A model generated the notes under the pieces. It was not told the origin of the DNA and ran no database searches. It was given only the letters and a program-made list of their open reading frames with translations. The position numbers were made by a program, and so were the translations under genes. This document shows positions 32,946 through 45,248 of a stretch of 64,000 bases of DNA, piece by piece. The stretch comes from Saccopteryx bilineata (taxonomy: Eukaryota > Chordata > Mammalia > Chiroptera > Emballonuridae). The stretch spans positions 287,034,590 through 287,098,589 of the forward strand of contig NC_089492.1 in the NCBI RefSeq assembly GCF_036850765.1, read 5' to 3'. Numbering within the stretch: position 1 is the stretch's first letter; each line of letters begins with the position of its first letter.

Positions 32946-33790
32946 AAAAGCATGAGAAATCTCCAGGGGTCGATAGAGAGGGAGTCAGGGCTGCCCTCCA
33001 GCTGTTTGCTGAACTCTGTAACCCAGATGTTGGTTGAGGGAGTAGGGGCCGCAGCCTCTGTGAAGGCTGAACATTCACCCATCTGCCAGCAGAGATTATT
33101 GAGGAAAGTTGTCCGACCATCTGGACTCAAGGAGGAAGGGAAAAAAGGTCCTTTGAAAATCTGTGCCCACCATGTGAGGCTTGCCCCACGTGAGTCTGGG
33201 GCTTGAATGTATACCACCTTGGTGACCCAGAAAGAAACAAATTCAAAAGTTATGTCTGGCTTTGCTTCTCCCCCAAGCATCGCCCATGGCAAGGCCTGGG
33301 TGCAGGGAAGTTTGTTTGGGAAGTGGTCCCAGGCAGCAAGGAGGTGAGGGAAGGGACAAAAGTGTAAAGGGGGAGGTGATATGAGCTGGTACTGTGGGGA
33401 CAGAGGGCCAGATCCTGCTGAGACCCCAGGGAAACTGTGGGAGCAGCTCAGAACACCCCCCAAGGGGCGCAAGGCTGGGTGTCTGTCATCCTCTGCTCAG
33501 GGTTGCTCCTGGGGGTAGGGGCCTAACTCTGCCTCCATCTACGGCACAGCCGGGAATGCCCTCATGGAGGATGCAGAAAGACACAGGGGCCTGCCGGAGA
33601 TGTGTCCCCCGTGTCTTTTAGGGCTGGCCGAGAGGTGAGTCCCTGGCAATGTTTACCCCATCAAATTAAACAGTCCTGGTACCAGTTCCGGGGGTGGGGG
33701 TGGGGTCTAGGGGAAGGCCCACACCCTCCATAGCAGGCTCGCAGGGTTTCATCGTGAGGTGCCTAGCAGAATGGGAGTTCAGGCCCACCG
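32946..33790. other. No gene recognised
   Basis: A 190-codon minus-strand ORF (33472-32900) runs into LINE-1 sequence and shows no domain I know. A GGGGTGGGGGTGGGG stretch is at 33692-33705. Confidence 0.45.
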
Positions 33791-33794
33791 TTTC

Positions 33795-34070
33795 AAAGCA
33801 CTGTCTACCCCTGGCTGTATTTCCAGTCTTCAGCCACAGCACACTCCTTCATGCTTGCAGGCCTTTGTACATGCCGTGCCCTGTGGATTTACCTCAAATG
33901 TCACCTCCCTGCAGAGCCCTGGCTGCGGCCCTTCCCAAACCCTAGCTGACCCAGTCTCCTCCCTCTGTTCCCTTGGGCGCTGCAGCTGCATGTCCCACGG
34001 CACAAGCTTTTGTTTATACGGGTCTTTCCTGCCTTAGTTTTGACTGCTGCCACCTCTGCCCAGCCCAGGA
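33795..34070 (-). mobile_element. Ancient L2 fragment
   Basis: GCAGGCCTTTGTACATGCCG and ACCTCAAATGTCACCTCCCT are the well-known L2 3' sequence in reverse orientation. Confidence 0.75.
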
Positions 34071-34955
34071 AACCCATGTGACACAAACAGATAACAGAGT
34101 CATGCAATGTACTGCTCTCTCGCCCCTTCTTCCAGGGAGAGCCTCGCTGTGGAAGAGTTAGTTGGTCAACTTAGTTTTGATATCCTTGTGGCTTTGAACA
34201 TTATAATATTTAATTCTTTAAAACAGTTTATGAAGTTCAGACCAGGTCTCCCTTTAAAGTGTGGGTGTTTTGTTTTGTTTTTTAAATGAAGGTGAGATTG
34301 ACCTCCCATTTGTTAGTGGAGTTTTAAACACACCCTCAGTTCAGGGCACGCGAAGTGGGGGTGAGGGGTGGCTGGCACTGCCCAACCCAGGCGACGGGCT
34401 TGGCCTGGCAGCAGTCCCCTGGGAACTTGCTGTACTGAGGGCTTTCTTCTGCAGGAGGACAGGAAGCCCAGCTGAGGCTCTGGGACAAGCCTGGGGCTGC
34501 CAGAACTTCTTGGGCAACCACAGGGACATGCCAGTCTTTCAACTGCTCTGCAACCCCGGTTGTTAAGGACAGGGTACAGGGACTTGGCGCCCAGGTGCCT
34601 TCACAGGCAGCCTTGACAGTCACGGGTCACGTTTCCATACCTGGAACTTTAGAAGCATATTGTTCCTGAATGGCAGATTTGGTCACAAGTCATGTGTGTT
34701 GAGGAGGCAGAAACTGGGAAAGTGACTTTGAGTGGGTGTTGTCATCCCAGGATCAAGTCCCCGAGAGGGGGTGGAGGTGCAGGTATCTATACCGTGCAGA
34801 CAGCCCCTCTTACCTTTTTTTCTTAAGCTCAGATTTGATACCAGGAATCATACCCATCAACAAAGATTGAAGCAAAGGAAAAATGATCAGTTAGACTCAG
34901 AGTCATTTTCTGATTCATCAGGCTTGATGGATTTTTTGCTTCTCATACTGGGGGA
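34071..34955. other. No gene recognised
   Basis: Unassigned sequence; no splice-bounded coding ORF visible. Confidence 0.4.
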
Positions 34956-34956
34956 C

Positions 34957-35127
34957 TTCCCCCTGAGCCAGTGACCCCCTTGCTCAAGCCAGTGACCATG
35001 GGATCATGTCTATGATCCCACACTCAAGCCGGCAACCCGGTGCTCAAGCCGGCGACCTTGGGGTTTTGAAACTGGGACCTCAGCATCAGTTTAATGCTCT
35101 ATCCATTGCACCACCGCCTGGTCAGGC
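34957..35127 (-). mobile_element. SINE-B fragment (head half)
   Basis: The head ends at 35127. Only the CTCAAGCCAGTGACC part and head remain; the tail half is missing. Confidence 0.8.
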
Positions 35128-35144
35128 AGTGTTGGTTTTTTTTA

Positions 35145-35480
35145 GAGTAAGGGTTGTCAAACTACAGTTTGTGGGCCTGTTTTTGTATGGCCTGGGAGCT
35201 AAGAGTGTTTTTTACATTTTTCCATGACTGGGGGGAAATCACAAGGATTATAATATTTCATTGACATGCGAAAAGTGCAGGAATTCAGATTTCTGTGTCT
35301 TCGGATAAAGTTTTATTGGACAGAGCCAGGCCCTTTTACTTACAGATCGTCTGGAGCGGCTTTCTCTGCAGCGGTCGAGCGGCGCAGCAGGGACAGGACG
35401 GCCATGAAGCTGAACGGCGTTGCTGTTCTACAGAATGCTCGTTGAGCCCTGGGTTAGAATATTGGGGACGAGGCCGTTAA
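35145..35480 (+). mobile_element. Ancient hAT-type element
   Basis: GTTGTCAAACTACAGTTTGT early, ATAAAGTTTTATTGGACAGA in the middle and a region with the old 'mammalian hAT' layout. Another member is at 58060-59045. The exact family name is uncertain. Confidence 0.55.
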
Positions 35481-35834
35481 TGATGTCGCTCATCTGTGGC
35501 CCTTGGCAACACAGCATTGCCTACCTATCTGGTGTACGACCGAACGAATGAATAAGTGATCGAATGGAGTGAACAACCCAGGTCACGTGGTCACACACAG
35601 AGGTTGAAATGCTGCTGTCCCCAATCGGGGCTGCAGGGGCGCCTGGAAGAGCACGTTGCGGGCACGGCCCCTGCAGCCTAATGGACAGGGAGGGCTGTGC
35701 CGAGGTGAGGAGTCTCCAGGCTTCAGGAAACTGTCCCGTCAGCCGCTAAGCTAGCACCGCTCAGAACACACCTGTCCCGGGCCGACATCAGTGCCACTCC
35801 CTCTTCTCAGAGGCAGGAATGCCGGATTACCTAA

Positions 35835-36190
35835 TGTCTGTCTCAGTCTGCTCGGGCTGCCCTAACCGAGCACTGCACGCTGGACGGCTTGAGCAACACA
35901 CATTTGTTTTCTTACAGTCGGGGGTGGGGCTGGCAGTTCAGGATCAGGGTGCTGGCCAGTTAGGCTCTCCCCAAGGCCTCACGTGGTCATCCCGCCGAGT
36001 GCGCATGCCCGGTGTCCCTCTCCCTTCCTGTGTGTCCTGTTGGTTTAGCGCCCGCCCGTCTGACCACGTTGAACCTTAATCACATCTTCCAAGGCTCCGT
36101 CTCCAAACGTGGTCACCTTCTGAGGTTTGAGGAGTTAGGACTTCAACGTGTGAACTTTGGAGGAACACCATTCAGCCCAAAATAATTTCC
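35835..36190 (-). mobile_element. MaLR LTR (MLT1/MST-type)
   Basis: TCAGTCTGCTCGGGCTGCCC, CTCCAAACGTGGTCACCTTC, GAGTTAGGACTTCAACGTGT and ACACCATTCAGCCCA are the landmark order of this LTR group read in reverse. Confidence 0.85.
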
Positions 36191-36984
36191 TTTCCATCAG
36201 AGACTGTCTGCACCGGGGCCCTGTCCTTGGTTGCGGGAGGGGAGCTCGCTATCAGGCCTTCCTGCGGCTCCTGCCTCCTGCCTTCCCACCTGCGGAGGTC
36301 CTGAGGGTCTGCCAATGCCCAGACATTGGGACAGGACCCTGGGAACTGGCCTCCCTGGCCCCTGCTGATCTGCCTTCTGTCCTAGCTGCCCTCTTCCCGA
36401 TGGAGCTGGGAACCCCACCGCCACTGGCCCCAGAGTCTGAGTCTGTCCCCCGAGTCCTCCCGTGACTGCCTCTCCCCAAGCTCCCAGCCCCAGACCATTC
36501 AACTCTTTCTGGTGATGAGAAAAAATTGCAAATTTGTCCCACAGCCCAGAATTCCTGAGTGCCCAGCCTCAATGCCCAGTTGGTATGTGTTCAGGTGAGG
36601 AAGAGGAGCCGGTGAACAGGAGTCGCGTTCTTCCCTCCTAGAGCGGGGAAACAAAATCCTCATTATGCCACAGCTTACTAGGTGATGCTGACACAGGCAA
36701 GCTCTCCACCCAGCAATGGCCTCTGCAAACCTCTGCTCTGCTGAGACTCCCCCCCCCCCCCCCCCCAGCCTCCTGTGTCCCTAAATGATGCCAGCTTGGG
36801 CTCAGAGAGAAAACAGACCATCGGGGCTGCTGGCCTTGAACTTGTGGCTTTCTGCCAGGACCCATGGAACACCCTCACCCCCCTGCCCCCCATCCCTGCA
36901 GTGAAGGGGTCTGGCTGCAAGCCAAGTGCCCTTCCCACAACCCCAGCCCCATCCTCAATCACCTCCTCGACATTTTGGTCTTGT
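36191..36984. other. No gene recognised; C homopolymer
   Basis: Contains an 18-C run at 36749-36766. No repeat family or exon recognised. Confidence 0.45.
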
Positions 36985-38560
36985 TGAAACAAACCTTTTA
37001 ACTTTAGAATTAGTTATATTTACAGAAAACTCGCAAAGATCTCACAGAAAGTTCCTATATTCCCTCCCTCCCCTGCCCTGCCGTTTCTTTCAATAACGTT
37101 CTACATTATTGTGGTACCTTTGCCACAAACAATACATTATTATTAACGACAGTCCACACTTTATTCAAACTTCCTTAGTTTTTACCTAATGGCCTTTTCT
37201 TATTCCAGGAGCCCACCCAGGCCACCACATGACCCTTACTCGTCCTGTCTCTCCTCAGGCTCCAATCAACTGTGACAGTTTCTTAGACTGTTCCTGTTTA
37301 TAAGGACCTTGACAGTTTTGAGAGGTGGTGATCAGGTATTTTGCTGTGTCCGTTGAGACCTGCCTGCTGTTTTTCTGGTGGTTAGACTGGGCTTATGTGT
37401 TCTAAGGAAGGGAGACCACAGGGGGAGTCAGGCCATTCTCATCATGTAACATCAAGGGTGACTTACCGCTGTTGATGTTGACCTTGATCTCCTGGCTGAG
37501 GTGGTGTTTGCCCAGTGTTTCCACTGTCAAGTTCCTCTCTGTCCCCCTTCCATTCGGAGACCAGGTAGGTGCAGCCCTCATAGTGGGTGGGGAGTTATGC
37601 GTCACTTCCCTGAGGGGTCAGCATCTACGTCAATTATTTATAATTCTCCTGTACACGAGATCTGTCTCCCCCACTTTCTAACCACCCAGTCACCTCTTTG
37701 TATCGGTATGGACTCATGGGTGTTTATTTTGTACTTCGAGTTGTCATCCAACACGACACTATTTACTTTGTTGCTCAAATTGTTTCCACCGTTAGCCCCT
37801 GGGGGCTGATTGTGTCCCTTTGACATGGTCCCTTAGTTTTGGTTTCTGAGCACTTTCTCTCTTTCTGGCTTTCCAAGAGGCTCCGACTCCTCTGATATAT
37901 CCCTTCCTGCATCCTAGAATCAGCCACGTCTCCCAGGAGTCTCGGGTCCTATTACTGAGTACAGAGGGGTTAGAAACTTGGATCTGTGCGCTCCTTGTTA
38001 CTTGGGTGCCATTGCTTCCAGCCCTCTTAGGGGACAACATTTGAAATGGGTGTGTAAATACAAGCAGCCTGTGTCTCTATGCCTGACTACAATTTCTGTA
38101 GTTATCCACCTGTATTTCTATAATATTAAGCTAAACGTGAGTCAAGCTGATGCCTCCCCTCATTTCCGGAGCTGTTCAGGCAACAAATAGTGTTTTTCCT
38201 CCCCTACCTCCTTCATTGAGGTTGTCACACACGTGTAATGGCGTTAGATTCTTTGTCACGGTCTGTATTCCATCCTGGGCTCCCCCAACCCCCAACTGAT
38301 TTTTAAAAAGGTGTGTATCCATTGAGGCTTGCTCAGTGCGAGGAGCTCCGGGGGCTCTGACAATGTAAGGTCACACATCCACAGTGTCACACAGAACAGG
38401 TTCACCGTGCCCCCCACCCAGCACCCTGTGCGTCACCCCACCTGTTCAGCCCTCCTCCCAGCCCTTGGCAACCACTGGTCTGTTTTCAACCTCCCTTTCC
38501 TGCATTTTACCCATACTTGACTTTCTCCACAGGCTCCTGCCTACCAGTATTTAGCATCTT
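36985..38560 (-). mobile_element. LINE-1 5'/ORF region fragments on the minus strand
   Basis: TTTACAGAAAACTCGCAAAG, ACATTATTGTGGTACCTTTG, GTTTATAAGGACCTTGACAG, TTGTGTCCCTTTGACATGGT and AACCACTGGTCTGTTTTCAA recall the 5' region of old L1M elements. Several pieces may belong to one insertion; the edges are approximate. Confidence 0.55.
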
Positions 38561-39205
38561 TTAAAACCCTGCTCTCAGAGCAACTTGGGTACCTCCCACT
38601 ACGGTGTCACCTGTCTTTCCCCTTCAGAGCCAAACTCAGTATTTGCCCTCCGCCTGACTTTTCTCTTTGCCACCGCCACTGCCCCTGCCAAAGTCACCGA
38701 TGGCTTCCCTGTTGCTAACCGCAGGGGGTCCTCCTCCCCTTGTGACCACCTCCCCATGCCAGAAGCCCAGGGCACCCTTCTCCCTCTGCCCTGCCTCTCC
38801 CTGGTGACTCACTCCCTCTCCAGCACTTATGGGCATCTGTGTCCTGGAGGCTCCTGTGTGCTCACCTCCTGGCCAGACTTGTTTTGAACGTCAGCTGCCC
38901 TGACTGTCAGAGGGCCTCCTGCTAGGATATTCTCACGGGCGCTTACGACGAAGTGGGAGTCACACCAACCTTGGCCTCTCGCTGCCCAGCGCGGGACTGA
39001 AGTCACCACAAAGTCAGGAATATTAAAAAAAATTTTTTTTTAATTAAAAAAAAATACAGAGGTAAAATATTTTTAAAAAATCAATTAGCGGCCAGGCTAT
39101 GTCCTAGCTTTCTTTTTTTTGTACATGTGGCCTCATGCTTTCTGGCCTGCCGCTCCCTGTCACCACATTGGGGGAGCTGCAGTGAGTGATAGAATTGTTA
39201 AAGGA
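38561..39205. other. Unassigned; old LINE-like debris
   Basis: CCACTGCCCCTGCCAAAGTC and similar C/T-rich text at 38640-38890 resembles a diverged ancient repeat on the minus strand. An A/T-rich low-complexity patch is at 39022-39085. Confidence 0.35.
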
Positions 39206-39209
39206 AGCC

Positions 39210-39509
39210 TTTTTTTTTTTTGTATTTTTCCTAAGTTAGAAGTGGGGAGGCAGTCAGATAGACTCCTGCATGCACCCTACCAGGATCCACCCAGCATGCC
39301 CACAAGGGAGCCATCCTTAGTGCCAGGGCCAACTTTGTCCCCATGGAGCCTTGGCTGCGGGAGAGGAAGAGAGAGAGAGAAAGGAGAGGGGGGAAGGGTG
39401 GAGAAGTGGATGGGCACCTCTCCTGTGTGCCCTGACTGGGAATTGAACCCAGGAATTGAACTTCTGCACACTGGGCCGATGCTCTACTGCTGAGCCAACC
39501 GGCCAGGGC
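39210..39509 (-). mobile_element. SINE-A copy, internally deleted
   Basis: The poly-T is at 39210-39221 and the head ends at 39509. AAGCCTTTTTT flanks as the TSD. About 90 bp of the GC-rich middle is missing (the CACCAGGGGGCGATG part is absent). Confidence 0.85.
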
Positions 39510-39899
39510 AGCCTTTTTCTACAATAACTTCACATCCCTGCGTTTGATGATGAGCTTCATTAATCTACTCCGTGAAACCCAGCTCACCTTCTGTTAACCG
39601 GGTCCCAGAGCATGGCCTGCGGCTGCCGTGATATCTCCTGGGCAACAATAGATAGAGGGGAGGTGGGAACAGAAAGAAGCCATATTTGATTGCTTGAGGT
39701 TCAATATCTCATTTTTGCAAGTTTTGCAAAACCATTTGACCGTGAGAGCACCCATAAGGGGTGCTGACCCTTAAACTCGGCTCTCCTCTGTGGCCAGCCC
39801 CTGCAGGGGTTCCTAACTCAAGCTGTTTCAACGTTCCAGGACAGGCGCACATACGGTTCTCTTAAGGACCTGTGTACATTTTCTGCCTGGTGATTCCGA

Positions 39900-40432
39900 A
39901 AGAAAAACAATGCTTTAAAAACGTGTTTACACAGGCATTCACAAAAGCATCATTCATCATAGCCACACGGCATAAAAACCCAAATGTTCATTAACTGACA
40001 GACAGACAAACAGAATGTGGTCGATCCACGTGATGGAACGTGCGTCAGCATAAGAAGAAATGGAACACCGGTACATGCTACAACATGGATGGACCCTGGA
40101 AACAACTACAATCTACTCCGTGAAAGGAGCTAGACACTAAAGGCCACAACGTCATAGGTTCCACTGACACGAATACCCAGAACGGGCAAATCTACAGAGA
40201 TGGGAAGTAAATTTCTGGTTGCTAGGGCTTGGGGGGTGGGGAGTGAGAATTAGGAGGTGATGGCTAAGGGGGACGAGGTTTCTTTTTGTAGTAAAAATAT
40301 TCTATAATTGATTGCAATGATGTTCACACCTACCTGTGAACAGACCAAAAGCAAAGTGTAGGTGAATTGTATGGCGCATGAATTTGAGCTCAATAAAGCT
40401 GTCACCAAGAAACAAAACAAAGCAGACCCTTG
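39900..40432 (+). mobile_element. LINE-1 3' UTR fragment
   Basis: GCATCATTCATCATAGCCAC, ACAACATGGATGGACCCTGG, TTGCTAGGGCTTGGGGGGTG and GAGCTCAATAAAGCTGTC in order identify an L1M 3' end reaching its polyadenylation signal. Confidence 0.85.
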
Positions 40433-40447
40433 CTGATTGCTTTAAGG

Positions 40448-40769
40448 CAGGGGTCGGGAAAACTTTTTGGCTGAGAGAGCCATGAAGGTCACATATTTTA
40501 AAATGTAATTCTGTGAGAGCCATACAACGACCCTTATGCCTTACACATTATCCAATAAAAATTTGGTGTTGTCCTGGAGCACAGCTGTGATTGGCTCCAG
40601 CCACCCGCAATGTTGAACATGAGCGGTAGGAAATGAATGGATTGTAATACATGAGAATGTTTTATATTTTTAACGTTATTATTTTTTTTATTAAAGATTT
40701 GTCTGTGAGCCAGATGCAGCCATCAAAAGAGCCACATCTGGCTCACGAGCCATAGGCTCCTGACCCCTG
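40448..40769. mobile_element. Non-autonomous hAT element, family 3 (reverse of the copy at 19613)
   Basis: The ends are CAGGGGTCGGGAAAACT and AGGCTCCTGACCCCTG. A perfect 8-bp TSD, CTTTAAGG, lies at 40440-40447 and 40770-40777. It is 322 bp. Confidence 0.92.
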
Positions 40770-40777
40770 CTTTAAGG

Positions 40778-41272
40778 CAATATTTACTTATGTTAGTAAT
40801 TCTCGCAATTGGGAGCAAGGAGCATCCCTGTGAATTCTCAGGCTGATTCAGAGTTACAGTTACTTTTACAACCCCAACTTGCAGCAGCAGCACAGGCGGC
40901 TTATTCAGAGGTGCCTAAAGCCGCACCTGCAGGGACCTGGGAGGTGTCCTAAGCTGGGAGGGGGGTCTTGCAAATCGAGCTGGAACAAAAAGGAAACAGG
41001 TCGTGCACAAAGCAAAAAGGGCCACACTTGTTTCAGCTTCCAGAGATGTCATCTCTCTGCACTCGAAGACGCAAACTTGGTCATTGGAACTTGGGACAGT
41101 TTTGCAGGTGACGACATTTTAGCCATGTCTGCAGGACGGTTGCTCCGCCTCAGAGAGAGAAGCCCCTTTCTGATGCCAGAGCAAACAAAGACAGGATTGC
41201 AGCAGCAGAGTTAGGAAACAGCAGCAAAGCAGCCAAAGAAGTTGATCCCAGAAGCTAAACTGAGCGGAAGTG

Positions 41273-41312
<40 letters not shown>

Positions 41313-41578
41313 TGCCACTGAAGGTGATCCATCATGGGGAGGGGAGACGAGGGATGGGGGATGGACAGACACACAGACGGAGGCCAGGTGTGTTTTCTGA
41401 GCAATGATGGAAACTTTGCTCTTGCTCAGATCCCAGCTGCCCCTGCAGACCTCTGGGCCTCCTTTGCACATTAGTGGTGAACCGGTTTTCCCTCTCTGCG
41501 ATCAGGGAGTCGTTGAAGCAGCTGGTTTTAATTTCCCTGTCACCATTGGCACCAACAACTCCTCTGGGCAGGAGGCCC
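40778..41578. other. Unassigned, with a (CA)n microsatellite at 41273-41310
   Basis: A 38-bp pure CA tract. The rest shows no exon or named repeat. Confidence 0.5.
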
Positions 41579-41962
41579 ACTGCTGAATTAAATGGTAATC
41601 CGCTCCCCCCAAAAATATGTTGACCTAGAACCTTTCAGGGTCTTGACATGGGATCATCCCAGGTCATCGAGAGGGGCCCTAAATCTAATGACTAGTGTCC
41701 TTATATGAGATAGAGGAGGAGGGAACACACACAGGACAGACCTGGGCTTGGGGTGATGCAGCCACAAGCCAAGGGACACCTAGAGCCACCAGCAGCTGGA
41801 GGAAGTGAGGAAGGACCCTCTCTTACAGCGTCCGGAGGGAGGGATGTCCTGCCGTCACCTTTATTTTGAACTTCTGGCCTCTGGAACTGTGTGAGCAAAC
41901 ATTTCTGTTGTTTTCAGCCAGTTGGTGGCCATTTATTATGACAGAGCCAGGAAATTACTACA
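41579..41962 (+). mobile_element. MaLR LTR (MLT1/MST-type)
   Basis: CCCCCCAAAAATATGTTGAC, AGTGTCCTTATATGAGATAG, TTGAACTTCTGGCCTCTGGA, then TTTCTGTTGTTTTCAGCCAG and GGAAATTACTACAG follow the LTR consensus order to its end. Confidence 0.88.
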
Positions 41963-43439
41963 GTTCTTCTGACTAATCTGTATGATATTTTAAAACAAAG
42001 CAGCATGTACTGCCTGCCAGGGACTAGGTTCATTGAACATTAACCTATTTACACCATCGAATCCTTGGACTAACCTGCATGGAGGACACTATTTACATTC
42101 TCATTTTGCCCAGGTGGGAGGGAGTGCAATGGGTTGAGCGACTCAGCCGTGTCTGGGTCAGGGCCGGCTGTGTGACAAGCTCCCCCAGTGCTCTTGGCCT
42201 TTGCTGCCTAATACTCTGACCACCAAATCAAATGCTCAGCCTCTGCCTACTCTTCCCTTCGAGCTTTGATTCTGTGTACCAGGTAGGACTGCTGGGACCT
42301 TAGGGGCCATCGAGGCAATTCAAGGGTTAAACCCGAGCCTTAAGTGGCCAGGCTTCTAAACAGTCCTGGAGGTCTCCTATCACCCTGCCCAGGAGGACCC
42401 GCTCCTACAGCAGTGTCCTGCCCCTGCCACCCCAAGTCCCCTTGACAGGACAGGGATGCTCAGCCAGGCAGGGAAGGAGAGGTGAGAGCTAGAAGCCTCC
42501 CCAGAGGTCATCTGCCAGTGCAGGCCAAACACACGCTGCCTGCTGCTTCACGTAAGCATTAGTGATGGCCAGATGGTGAGGGCTCGGCAGGGCACAGACG
42601 GGGCCCTGTGAGAAGGGGTAGTGATCAAGAACAGTGTACAAGGGCGACTGGGCTCACTGAGACCCTCAGGCGGTGGGGAGCCTTGTCCCTGCACACGGCC
42701 ATAGCTTCTAAGGACGGATGGCTCTTCTCGCCCAGCCGCCCCTCATTTCTCATTCTTGTGCCCCAGAAGAAAGAAGTATTGGTTGTCACAAAACATTTAA
42801 TGATGCGTAAATAGCATGGATCCTGGGGTGCAGGGCTCCAAGGGATACCTCTCAAGGCAAGGGACTTTAGTCCTGTGACCTTTCCCTGCAGGGAGCTGGT
42901 CCCTCTGTCAGGCAGGAACAAGTGAACTGGGAAGGTCACCGGAGCTGCCTCTGTCAGCCTCTGCCCCTGTCCTGCCCTGAATGACAGCTTCCAGGAGCCG
43001 GGGTGGGAAGCGCCGGCCTGGGGGACTGGTGTAGCCTGGCTCCTCCGGGCAGGCCCCACTCGGGGAGGTTATTATAACCCCCAGCCGCTGCCAGGGCTCC
43101 TGGGTCAGACTGGGTTGTTTGAGCCTCCTATACGGAGTTTGTTTCTCTTCCCAATGAGAGTGAATTTGAACAGAGCCAGGTGAACCCAGGATCAAACTGC
43201 AGGATCGATCGTGTTCCCCATCCTCTGTCAAGGCCTCGAGGGTTCAACTGTCCGGTTTGTTTTCCACGCCCCTCCTTTCCCTTTATGGTGAGTGGGTGGG
43301 AAACGGTGGGGCTGAGGGGGTGTGGGGGTGTGATTCCCAAGAGCATCTGCCTAGAATCCTTCCTTGTCCTGATTGTGTCCTTCGCAGGGAGGGACACAAA
43401 AGAGCTTCACGGTTAGTGACAAAGTAGACAGAAGATCCT
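41963..43439. other. Unassigned; weak MIR-like piece near 42000-42130
   Basis: CCATCGAATCCTTGGACTAA and ATTCTCATTTTGCCCAGG resemble a MIR3. The rest is GC-moderate without recognisable exons. Confidence 0.4.
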
Positions 43440-43559
43440 GGAGAGAAGGCCTCTGGGAGCATCCACTGCGGGGCTCCGGGTGTGGGGCGCTGGGCTGCGA
43501 GGGGTGGGGATGCGGGCCTGTGGTTTTTTTAAAGCAGAAAAACCACACAATCACAAGGC

Positions 43560-43925
43560 TGCAGGGCGCAAGGCTGTGGGAGGTGGGGGTAGGGGGACTC
43601 TGGGTAGGGGACATGGGGCTGCGGGGCACAGGGTGCAGGATGTGGGGCTGCAGGGCAATGGGCTGCGTGTCAGAAGCATGTGGGGCAGAGGGCTGCGAGG
43701 CAGAGGGCTGCAGGGCTCGGGACTGCAGGGCGGAGGGCTGCGGGGCTCAGGGCTGAGGGCTGTGAGGCAGAGGGCTGCGGGGCTTGGGACTGCGGGGCGG
43801 AGGGCTGCGAGGCAGAGGGATGTGGGGGAACGGGGCTGCGGGGCGGAGGGTTGCGGGGCTGGGGACTGCGGGGCGGAGGGCTGCGAGGCAGAGGGCTGCG
43901 GAGGAACGGGGCTGCGGGGCTCTAG
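43560..43925 (+). repeat. G-rich minisatellite
   Basis: Degenerate units of 15-16 bp and multiples of the form GGCTGCGGGGC(A/G)GAG run for about 365 bp. Longer composite units (with GGGGGAACGGGGCTGC) recur at 43815-43840 and 43899-43920. Strong strand asymmetry: G on plus, C on minus. ORFs of 80-150 codons exist in several frames on both strands because the unit lacks stops; they are not genes. Confidence 0.92.
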
Positions 43926-44189
43926 GCTGCTCTGACCCCCATGGCCCCGGGCACTTGTGCTTTCATGGTTCTCTTCCTCCATACAAAATATTAAAAGTTG
44001 TGTTTTTATAACTGTGTTATAAATACAAACATGATTCAGGCTGGATTCCTTATTATATATTTACTACTAGTATATGTATTTTTTTCCTTCTGATTTTATA
44101 AAGTAAAACATTTTTGTGGCTCCCAAAGGCATCAGGAAGTCGCCCGGTGCTCCTGGGGCCTCCCTCCCCTGCTGTTTTATTCTTTAACA

Positions 44190-44365
44190 GTTGGTTGTGC
44201 AAAGTGATTTACATACAAAGTCATATTTCTCCTCCACAGGCTCATGGGGGGGAAGGGCCTTGCGACCCCCCAACCCACAGATGTGGACACTGAGTAATTA
44301 GATCTCGTCCAAGGTCACACACAGCTGGGGCAGACCCACAGCTCGTGGCCCCTCAGCCTTGTTCT
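44190..44365 (+). mobile_element. MIR-type remnant
   Basis: AAAGTGATTTACATACAAAG, CCCACAGATGTGGACACTGA and CCAAGGTCACACACAGCTGG keep the MIR3 order. Confidence 0.65.
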
Positions 44366-44929
44366 TAACCTGGCTGCTGGATGCCTCCTCACTCACATTT
44401 GACTTTGGAGCGTTTACAGGCCCACAGTTCACTGTAAAAACTGCACACAGCCGCCCGGAGGCCTTGTTAATCAGTTGCCACTTGCACCTGGCCCAGTGGG
44501 TACCACCTGGAACAGAAAGTACAGTACAGACGGCACCGCAGGGCTGCGGCCGGGCCAGGAGCTGGGCCCCGCCGGCCGGTTCCCTGCCTTCTGTTCCCTG
44601 GGCTCAGAGTTCTCAGTGTTCTCCAGGACACCAGGCAGCCAGAGCCCTGCAGCCTCGCTCTCCCCAGGGCCATTGCCCTGTGAGAATGAGTAAAGTGCGT
44701 CTCTTTCTCAAGACCCTTGACTGCAGGAAACTGGTGCAATGAATGTACGAATCTGTGATTTCCAGGACATCTGTGCTATGAATGGTGCTCCGTTCAATGT
44801 GTGATGTGCCTAACCAGGAAGGGCAGCCTTGCCCAGGCCTCCCAGATGCCCCAGCCCCACCGCCTGCTTTCAGGAGATTTCTGATCTAAGTGATCACAGG
44901 GCTGGTACACTGAATCATTCCCTTGGCAC
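44366..44929. other. No gene recognised
   Basis: A 127-codon ORF on plus (44359-44742) overlaps a similar ORF on minus. No domain or splice context supports either. Confidence 0.4.
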
Positions 44930-45248
44930 CACGGCCAAGTGGGATTCACCCTCTACAAGGCTGGTCCAACATTTTAAAAAAATCAATTAATATAACTTAT
45001 CACATCAATAGGTTAAAGCAGAAAAACCACACAATCATATCAGTAGAGGCGGAAAAAGCATTTGATAAAATCTAACACCCAGCCATGATTTAAAAAAACA
45101 AAAACAAACTCTCAGCAAACTAGAAATAGAGGGGGATCTTCCTTAACTTGAAGAAGAACATCTACAGGAAACCTACAGCTCACATCACACTTAATGGTAA
45201 GAAACTCAAAGCTTTCCCACAAAGATCAGAAACAAGAATGTCCCAACT

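Noticed and set aside
32900..33472. A 190-codon minus-strand ORF
   Set aside because: Its C-terminal end is LINE-1 sequence and the rest matches no family I know; the composition is ordinary.
43560..43925. Possible CRISPR-like array
   Set aside because: Direct degenerate tandem units without unique spacers, in a mammalian genome: a minisatellite.
43480..43982. Overlapping ORFs of 80-151 codons on both strands, looking like Cys/Gly or Pro/Ser repeat proteins
   Set aside because: They arise because the minisatellite unit lacks stop codons. There is no start context, splice signal or non-repeat domain.
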